DNA of 6,864 bases from a bacterium (GTDB lineage Bacteria; Thermosulfidibacterota; Thermosulfidibacteria; Thermosulfidibacterales; Thermosulfidibacteraceae). The stretch is taken from assembly GCA_027022065.1 (NCBI GenBank), contig JALVZS010000155.1, positions 1-6,864 on the forward strand. The letters run 5' to 3'. The notes under the pieces were generated by a model. That model was given only the letters and a program-made list of their open reading frames with translations, made no database searches and was not told where the DNA came from. Position 1 is the stretch's first letter. Each line of letters starts with the position of its first letter. Below are positions 6,456 to 6,864 of the stretch, piece by piece. Made by a program: the position numbers and the translations under genes.

Positions 6456-6864
6456 TTAGATTTTCCAAGAAGAAGCGGGATAAATCACACGCCCCTCTGT
6501 AATGAGCACATCAACGGGCACATCCCAGGTATCTCTTGGAAGTTTATCAACCACCTGAAAGTCAAAGGCCACCCCCAAAAAGAGCTGATGGGGAAGCCTT
6601 TTTGCTATAAGTCCATCATAGTAGCCCCCACCGTATCCCAATCTGTAGCCTTCCGTATCATACGCAAGGGCCGGAACCACAAACACATCAATATCCTCAA
6701 AAGCCACATCACAAACGGCAGGCTCCATTATTCCAAAGGCACTAGGCTCAAGCCTTTCCGTACCAAAAAGCAGTTTTCTGCCACAAACCTTGGGAAAGCA
6801 GAACCTGCAATTAAGCTTATCCATTAAAGATAAAAGGTTAACCGCGCCTCTAATGGGCCAGTAA
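6456..6864 (-). CDS. 5-formyltetrahydrofolate cyclo-ligase, C-terminal 135 residues (5' end cut by window edge)
   Basis: ATP-dependent enzyme (MTHFS/YgfA family) that turns 5-formyl-THF, a storage form that inhibits folate enzymes, into 5,10-methenyl-THF. The reading frame stays open to the right edge, and the codons before the first visible ATG (6824) continue the family pattern YWPIRG...NLL. That ATG is therefore internal, and about 50-60 N-terminal residues are outside the window. The visible part has [12 protein letters not shown], the nucleotide-binding signature [12 protein letters not shown] (6615-6650), then [19 protein letters not shown] and an ending LITEGRVI, all in family order. 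Where family members usually have Glu after YWPIRG, this one has Ala (codon 6843-6845). It heads the visible gene block and feeds FolD, encoded three genes later. Usual symbols are ygfA, fau or mthfs, which differ between groups, so none is assigned. Confidence 0.92.
   Translation of the reverse strand, partial: YWPIRGAVNLLSLMDKLNCRFCFPKVCGRKLLFGTERLEPSAFGIMEPAVCDVAFEDIDVFVVPALAYDTEGYRLGYGGGYYDGLIAKRLPHQLFLGVAFDFQVVDKLPRDTWDVPVDVLITEGRVIYPASSWKI

Noticed and set aside
5774-6502. Long leucine-rich plus-strand reading frame (242 codons) opposite rny
   Set aside because: It is the antisense of the Glu/Lys/Ala-rich RNase Y coiled coil, whose repetitive GAG/AAG/GCC codons leave the opposite strand open and leucine-rich. 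No domain and no ribosome-binding site seen; other plus-strand frames over the same region are open for the same reason.
6456-6824. Treating the cyclo-ligase as a complete 122-residue protein starting at 6824
   Set aside because: The frame is open upstream to the window edge and the upstream residues match the family, so the gene is cut by the window rather than truncated.
1-6864. Mobile element, CRISPR, phage or defence system
   Set aside because: Looked for transposase-like frames, terminal inverted repeats, spaced direct repeats and integration at the tRNA 3' end; none was seen. The space on both sides of the tRNA is short and filled by core genes.

Overview
The window is a run of housekeeping genes, all on the minus strand, from a bacterium. 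Reading in the direction of transcription (high to low coordinates) the order is: 5-formyltetrahydrofolate cyclo-ligase (cut by the right edge), RNase Y (rny), YmdB-type metallophosphodiesterase, folD, xseA, a small stand-alone PUA-like protein, tRNA-Val(GAC), and thrS (cut by the left edge). No mobile element, CRISPR array, phage gene or unexplained gap over 300 bases was seen. The largest non-coding stretch is the 110 bases between the tRNA and thrS. The proteins are rich in Lys, Glu, Arg and Ile, with frequent AGG/AGA arginine and ATA isoleucine codons, and GC content is moderate. That suits a thermophilic or anaerobic bacterium outside the Enterobacteria, but the phylum cannot be fixed from this window.

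Layout. From 6864 to 1468 six genes form one tightly packed, probably co-transcribed block: 16 bp between the cyclo-ligase and rny, a 4-bp ATGA overlap rny/ymdB, a 1-bp TAATG overlap ymdB/folD, a 35-bp overlap folD/xseA and a 43-bp overlap xseA/PUA. Three in-frame N-terminal extensions are probably false or need a decision: ribosome-binding sites place rny at ATG 6439 and xseA at ATG 3236, while the PUA gene most likely uses GTG 1926. A near-consensus promoter lies between the end of this block and the tRNA. After the tRNA (encoded CCA) comes a T-rich tract, then a 110-base leader before thrS in which a 7-base sequence is complementary to the thrS Shine-Dalgarno.

How the genes fit together. 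The cyclo-ligase and FolD belong to the same folate one-carbon pathway: the first makes 5,10-methenyl-THF, the second interconverts methenyl-, methylene- and 10-formyl-THF. RNase Y is a membrane-anchored endoribonuclease that starts mRNA decay, and YmdB is its frequent genomic partner. XseA is the catalytic subunit of exonuclease VII; its small subunit XseB is not encoded next to it. The PUA-like protein resembles the C-terminal RNA-binding domain of RsmF-type rRNA methyltransferases, but has no methyltransferase attached. All catalytic residues I could check in XseA, FolD, YmdB, RNase Y and the visible part of ThrRS are intact. The region is mostly ordinary core genome; the points worth a second look are the orphan PUA protein, the thrS leader, and the mixed folate/RNA-decay operon.
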